From Xanthomonas sp. DAR 35659 (GTDB lineage Bacteria > Pseudomonadota > Gammaproteobacteria > Xanthomonadales > Xanthomonadaceae), in NCBI RefSeq assembly GCF_041242975.1, contig NZ_CP162488.1, positions 5,074,001 through 5,138,000 of the forward strand: a stretch of 64,000 nucleotides of DNA, read 5' to 3'. The position numbers and the translations under genes were made by a program. The notes beneath the pieces were generated by a model. The model was not told the DNA's origin and ran no database searches. It saw nothing but the letters and a program-made list of their open reading frames with translations. This document shows, one piece after another, positions 60,445 to 64,000 of the stretch; within the stretch, counting starts at the first letter, position 1, and each line of letters begins with the position of its first letter.

Positions 60445-60717
60445 GGCCGCACGAAGGTGATCAATCTCCCACTATCACATTGACTCTGTTCCACCTCAAC
60501 CTGCACTGCCGCATGCGGCTATGGCGGATGGTGCTGGCGCTCGTGCGGCTGTCGGTAGGGACGGCAAGTCCATTGGGGCAAGAAGGCGGTGCGATCGCGT
60601 TTGCAATGACATGCATCCCACCACCGGCGTTGCTGTGGTCATTGGCCCTGCCGATCCGTGAGCCGTTGCCCTTAGCTGTTGTTGCTGCTGCGCGTGTTGT
60701 TGCTCCCCCTGTTGCTC

Positions 60718-61015
60718 TGCTGTGGCTGTGGCTGTGGCTGTGGCTGTGGCTGTGGCTGTTGTTGCTGTTGTTGCTCCCGCTGTTGCTGTGGCTTTTGACT
60801 TACCGGGTTCCCTTCCGAAGCGGCGGCCATCGCGGGGAAACACCCGAAGGGCGGCGCACATGGATGTGCGCCGTCCGCGGCAGGGGCAGGATGCCCCTTC
60901 CGCGGATCCCCGTGATGGACGCGGACCCGGAGCGCGCAGCGCGGAGGGCGCGAGGCAGGGCGTGCTTTCTTTTGGTTACTTTTCTTTGCACGAGCAAAGA
61001 AAAGTAACTCGCCGC
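60718..61015 (+). repeat. Hairpin-rich dispersed repeat, left arm
   Basis: From a TGTGGC tandem array (60718-60759), through the hairpins GGCGCACATGGATGTGCGCC and GCAGGGGCAGGATGCCCCT, to the near-perfect GTTACTTTTCTTTGC/GCAAAGAAAAGTAAC. It matches the right arm (62328-62585, opposite orientation) along its length, apart from a few insertions. Both strands have open frames (LSFGYFSLHEQRKVTR on plus), but the strong hairpins point to a repeat, not a gene. Confidence 0.8.
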
Positions 61016-61082
61016 AAGGCGAAAGCCTTTGCTGTTGCTTGGGGTTTTCGTGTCGGACGAGGCGTACTGTAGGAGTCAACTG

Positions 61083-62006
61083 TCATGCAGCAGCGATGAC
61101 GGGAGGCGCGTAAGAGGCCTGATCGCGTACGATGGCATTGAGCCAGCGCAGGAACTTGTGCATGCAGGCGACGATGGCGACCTTGGACGGCTTGCCTGCT
61201 GCCTTCAGGCGTGCATAGGTGTTGGCTAAGGGGGAGCCGGCGCGGATGGAGGCCCAGGTGGCCATGTACAGGACCCGTCGCACGTCGGCGCGTCCGCCGG
61301 TGATGCGGCGTTGGCCTTTCCAGCCACCGCTGTCGCGATTGAACGGGGCCAGCCCGACCAGGGCGGCGAGCTTGCGCGGCGGCAGCGTTCCCAGTTCCGG
61401 CAGCCGTGCGGCCAGGGTGGCGCGCAGGATCGCTCCGACCCCAGGGACCTTGGGCAGGGTCGAACATGTTCTGGCCTGTTGCTCGACCTGCCGGTCCAGC
61501 GCCCGGATCTGTTGATTCATCAGGGCGATGACCCGCTCGCACTGGTGGCGCACGTCGGGACTGGTGATGTGATCCAGGCGGCGCCGATGGGCATCGCGCT
61601 GGCCGACCACGGTGGTGCGCAGGTCGAGCAGTTCGCGTAGCTGCTGCAGGTGCTCTGGCAGCACGGTCGTGGGCGTGGTCGGGATGTGCTCAGCCGCGAT
61701 GGCCAGCAGCCGCGCGTCCAGGGCGTCGGTCTTGGCATGCAGGCCCAGTGCGTTGGCCAACGCACGCGGGCGCTGGACAGACATGCGCACCGCCGGCAGG
61801 TCGGCCTGGCGCAGAGCCCGCAGCACCGCCGTCTCATAGCCGCCACTGGCTTCCAACACGATCCGCTCACAAGCCATCGTGGACAGACGCTGGACCAACT
61901 CACGCCGTCCTTGCAGCGTGTTGGGCTGGGTCCAGGCCAGTCCGTCCGGCTGCACATGGATGACCAGTTCGGCCTTGGCCACATCGATTCCGACAAAGCG
62001 CCGCAT
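61083..62006 (-). CDS. IS110-family DEDD transposase/recombinase, copy 2
   Basis: A 307-residue recombinase, the same length as copy 1, with the same catalytic residues (FVGIDVAK, LEASGGYE, TDALDARLL) and serine region FNRDSGGWKGQRRITGGRAD. It differs at many positions in between (for example HVQPDGLAWTQPNTLQGRRE), so the copies are related but not recent duplicates. It appears intact. ATG 62006 is preceded by GCGGAGAACGTCT. Confidence 0.94.
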   Translation of the reverse strand: MRRFVGIDVAKAELVIHVQPDGLAWTQPNTLQGRRELVQRLSTMACERIVLEASGGYETAVLRALRQADLPAVRMSVQRPRALANALGLHAKTDALDARLLAIAAEHIPTTPTTVLPEHLQQLRELLDLRTTVVGQRDAHRRRLDHITSPDVRHQCERVIALMNQQIRALDRQVEQQARTCSTLPKVPGVGAILRATLAARLPELGTLPPRKLAALVGLAPFNRDSGGWKGQRRITGGRADVRRVLYMATWASIRAGSPLANTYARLKAAGKPSKVAIVACMHKFLRWLNAIVRDQASYAPPVIAAA

Positions 62007-62035
62007 AGACGTTCTCCGCAGTAGACTCAGGGACG

Positions 62036-62196
62036 AGAGCGCTCCTGCCGATGCCCACGCTTGTGAGGTTCGAGTTCGCGGCTCGGGCAACTGTTCGGGC
62101 TTATCAGGCAGGAGAAACGGAGTGCGGCGGCACTGACTCCTACTCGTGCTCGTTTGGCACTGCGGCTAAACGGCCTGCCGCACTCCGCTCTCACCT
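62036..62196 (-). ncRNA. Predicted bridge RNA of IS110 copy 2
   Basis: Collinear with the copy 1 RNA at the same distances from the left end. Target loop: stem GGAGTGCGGC (62177-62186) with GCCGCACTCC (62119-62128), guides AGCCGC (62162-62167) and GTAGGAG (62137-62143). Donor loop: stem GGCAGGAG/CTCCTGCC (62042-62049 and 62107-62114), guides ACAGTTG (62088-62094) and CACAAG (62060-62065). The stem pair that is G-C in copy 1 (GGGG/CCCC) is A-T here (GGAG/CTCC), so pairing is preserved. Confidence 0.8.
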
Positions 62197-62222
62197 ACAA
62201 CGATAAAGCCTAGTAAGACACA

Positions 62223-62290
62223 AGCGGCTTTAGCCGCGACCTGGACCATGGTGATGGAAAGAACCTGTCGCGGCTAAAGCCGCTCCTACA
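62223..62290. repeat. Second arm of the REP split by IS copy 2
   Basis: AGCGGCTTTAGCCGCGACC at the element's left end and the mirror arm GTCGCGGCTAAAGCCGCTCC at 62268-62290. With 61067-61073 it makes a complete REP. Confidence 0.9.
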
Positions 62291-62327
62291 AAAAGCTTTA
62301 AAGCAACAGCTTCCGCTGACGCGGGTC

Positions 62328-62585
<258 letters not shown>

Positions 62586-62898
62586 TATGCGCGGATACAT
62601 CGCTTGTCGCGGCAACGGCCGCCACGCTTGCCGAGCGATGCGATTGCGCGGCCCAGAACCTCGAACCAGAACGCTTCCGTCGGTTGCATTCACCACCGCA
62701 ACATCCCCAGGAACAACCCCACCGCGTCTGTACCAGATGGATGACAACGCCCCCACTCGCGCACTGGCACAGGGGTGCCTCGCACTCGAACCATCTTCCG
62801 ACCGGTAGCCTTGAAGACAGTTCCTCGGCGGCACACGCCGCCCTTGGCATCGAGACCATCAAGACGGCTCAACCGCCCTCCACCGCACCCCACACGGC
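62586..62898. other. Gene-free interval
   Basis: About 310 bp between the repeat and the ohr terminator. Short frames on both strands have no recognisable product, and no REP or RNA gene is visible. Confidence 0.45.
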
Positions 62899-62933
62899 AA
62901 AAAACCCCGCCGCGCAGGCGCGCGGCGAGGCTC
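62899..62933 (-). terminator. Rho-independent terminator of ohr
   Basis: On the minus strand CCTCGCCGCGCG, a 4-nt loop and CGCGGCGGGG are followed by a run of six T, about 20 bp after the ohr stop. Confidence 0.85.
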
Positions 62934-62953
62934 TTGCAGACGTGTCGCGTTGC

Positions 62954-63385
62954 TTAGTCGACGACGACCAGATTCACGTCGATGTTGCCGCGGGTCGCAT
63001 TGGAATACGGGCAGACCTGATGCGCCTTCTCGACCAGCGCCTGCAATTCCTCGCGCGGCATGCCCGGTACCGAGATGCGCAGCTCCACGGCGATGCCGAA
63101 GCCGCCAGGAATCTGGCCAATGCCGACGCTGCCCTCGATGCTGACCTCGCCCGGCAGCTTCTGCTTGCCCTGCGCCGCGACCGCCTTCATCGCGCCGATG
63201 AAGCAGGCCGAATAGCCCGCCGCGAACAGCTGCTCCGGATTGGTGCCGTCGCCGCCGGCACCGCCCAGCTCGCGCGGGGTGGACAGCTTCACGTCCAGCG
63301 CCTTGTCCGAGGACACGGCGCGGCCTTCGCGGCCGCCGGTCGCGGTGGCGTGGGCGGTGTAGAGGATCTTTTCGGGTGAGGCCAT
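62954..63385 (-). CDS. ohr: Organic hydroperoxide resistance protein
   Basis: Thiol peroxidase that reduces organic hydroperoxides. The 143 residues have the two active cysteines in SACFIGAMK (about residue 60) and QVCPYSN (about 124), and the [20 protein letters not shown] block. ATG 63385 gives [18 protein letters not shown]; the upstream frame lacks similarity. It follows ohrR by 110 bp on the same strand. Confidence 0.95.
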   Translation of the reverse strand: MASPEKILYTAHATATGGREGRAVSSDKALDVKLSTPRELGGAGGDGTNPEQLFAAGYSACFIGAMKAVAAQGKQKLPGEVSIEGSVGIGQIPGGFGIAVELRISVPGMPREELQALVEKAHQVCPYSNATRGNIDVNLVVVD

Positions 63386-63427
63386 GGTGGTGCTCCTGGT
63401 AAGGCGCGTCGCGCCGGTTGATTGAAT

Positions 63428-63440
63428 GCTATTAAATAGC
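63428..63440. promoter_or_regulatory. Candidate OhrR operator of ohr
   Basis: The palindrome GCTATT-A-AATAGC, 43-55 bp upstream of the ohr start, in an AT-rich island. It shares its core with the palindrome upstream of ohrR. Confidence 0.6.
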
Positions 63441-63495
63441 ACACTACTTAATTAACGAAACGTCATGAACCTGCGGCGATCGGGTGACAGCGACA

Positions 63496-63963
63496 TCAGC
63501 CGCCGCCCAGATTGCCGCGCAGAGTTTCCAGTTGCTGCTTGAGCCGGCGCAGATCCGGCAACGAACACGCCGCCGCGCAGAACACCTGCTCCGGCACCGC
63601 GCCCGCCTTGTTGCGCAAGGCGCGGCCGGCGGCGGTCAGGCGCACGACGACCTGGCGCTCGTCGTCGGCCGAACGCTCCCGGGTCACCAGACCGCCGGCC
63701 TGCAGGCGCTTGAGCAGCGGCGTCAGCGTGGCCGAGTCCAGGAACAGGCGCTCGCCGATCGCGCCGACCGTGCGTGCGTCCTCTTCCCACAGCACCAGCA
63801 TCACCAGGTACTGCGGATAGGTCAGGTCCAGATCCTTCAACAGGCCGCGGTAGAGCTTGTGCATCGCCAGGTTGGCCGAGTACAGCGCGAAGCACAGCTG
63901 CTGGTCCAACTGCAGCGCGGCATCGCGGCTGGGGGTCTCGGCAGGGGTGCGCTTCTTCGGCAT
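63496..63963 (-). CDS. ohrR: MarR-family organic peroxide sensor
   Basis: A 155-residue repressor with the reactive Cys24 ([18 protein letters not shown]) and a second Cys129 near the C-terminus (EQVFCAAAC), which in X. campestris OhrR are Cys22 and Cys127 and form a disulfide on oxidation. The winged helix ([38 protein letters not shown]) is typical. It represses ohr and itself. It lies upstream of ohr. Confidence 0.93.
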   Translation of the reverse strand: MPKKRTPAETPSRDAALQLDQQLCFALYSANLAMHKLYRGLLKDLDLTYPQYLVMLVLWEEDARTVGAIGERLFLDSATLTPLLKRLQAGGLVTRERSADDERQVVVRLTAAGRALRNKAGAVPEQVFCAAACSLPDLRRLKQQLETLRGNLGGG

Positions 63964-63967
63964 GGGT

Positions 63968-63997
63968 GCAATTTATATCGCACGCTATTTAATTGCA
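63968..63997. promoter_or_regulatory. Candidate OhrR operator of ohrR
   Basis: An extended palindrome from TGCAATT (63968-63974) to AATTGCA (63991-63997) with GCTATTTAATTGC inside, directly before the ohrR start. The window ends here, so the full promoter is not visible. Confidence 0.6.
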
Positions 63998-64000
63998 AGC

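Larger units (their letters stand above)
61074..62222 (-). mobile_element. IS110-family insertion sequence, copy 2 (1149 bp)
   Basis: Same length and ends as copy 1: on the minus strand it begins TGTGTC after CT and ends GTTGACT, joining CCTACAG of a REP (61067-61073). The other REP arm continues at 62223. The insertion point in the REP is identical to that of copy 1, in a CTTTAGCC subtype. It lies between two inverted copies of the hairpin repeat. Confidence 0.93.

Noticed and set aside
60718..60790. Tandem TGTGGC and AGCAAC repeats considered as a CRISPR array
   Set aside because: The units are 6 bp without spacers and no cas gene is in the window.
60840..61010. Short frames in the repeat arms with the LSFGYFSLH peptide as real genes
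   Set aside because: Both strands are open, the copies differ by indels at the edges, and the region is built of hairpins; I treat it as a repeat.

Overview
The window is high-GC, gene-dense chromosomal DNA from a member of the Lysobacteraceae (Xanthomonadaceae), very probably Xanthomonas. Three things support this: a small protein carrying the XVIPCD type IV secretion signal found in Xanthomonas effectors, a birA-coaX-SPOR-tRNA-Thr block and an ohrR-ohr pair of the known Xanthomonas type, and the dispersed repeats between genes. The repeats are REP palindromes built on TGTAGGAGCGGCTTCAGCCG, GGGATTCGGGATTGG arrays, and a hairpin-rich repeat ending in mirrored GTTACTTTTCTTTGC. The species cannot be fixed from the window alone.

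Layout. 1-9.4 kb: translation and envelope housekeeping (trpS, CsbD, two entericidin-like lipoproteins, arginase, a tRNA-Thr, SPOR protein, coaX, birA, mtfA) plus a small gene broken by an amber codon. 9.8-16.8 kb: a DUF1501/DUF1800 pair, the phoP-phoQ two-component system behind a PepSY-type protein, and dusA. 16.8-25.3 kb: a divergent NmrA/HxlR pair, metE behind a cobalamin riboswitch, a PDZ protein and a large secreted alpha/beta hydrolase. 25.4-34.4 kb: an RND efflux operon (membrane fusion protein, pump, outer-membrane channel) divergent from a kinase/regulator pair, as in SmeABC/SmeSR, then purU. 34.5-41.9 kb: an IS110-family element inside a REP, the XVIPCD protein, two oxidoreductases, a sirtuin, and a tail-to-tail regulator/kinase pair. 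42-46.4 kb: a trimeric autotransporter adhesin followed by a secreted subtilase. 46.4-50 kb: two VOC-fold proteins and a divergent MFS/LysR pair. 50-55.1 kb: nrdA, nrdB, a flavodoxin and a thioredoxin-like protein behind a second cobalamin riboswitch and a promoter with NrdR-like boxes. 55.4-60.4 kb: an EF-hand protein, a low-complexity secreted protein, a third tandem two-component system, an esterase and a second sirtuin. 60.7-64 kb: a second copy of the same IS110 element in another REP, between two inverted copies of the hairpin repeat, then ohr and ohrR.

Most notable signals. (1) Both IS110 elements are exactly 1149 bp and sit at the same dinucleotide of a REP. Each has, upstream of its transposase, two hairpin loops whose short guide segments match the REP target and the element's own ends, as expected of a bridge RNA. 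One stem differs by a compensatory base pair between the copies. (2) metE and nrdAB, both B12-independent enzymes, each lie behind a cobalamin riboswitch. The nrdAB promoter also carries NrdR-like boxes, so it is probably controlled twice. (3) The XVIPCD protein is an orphan secretion signal without a toxin domain. All statements rest on reading the sequence and on general family knowledge; no database search was run.
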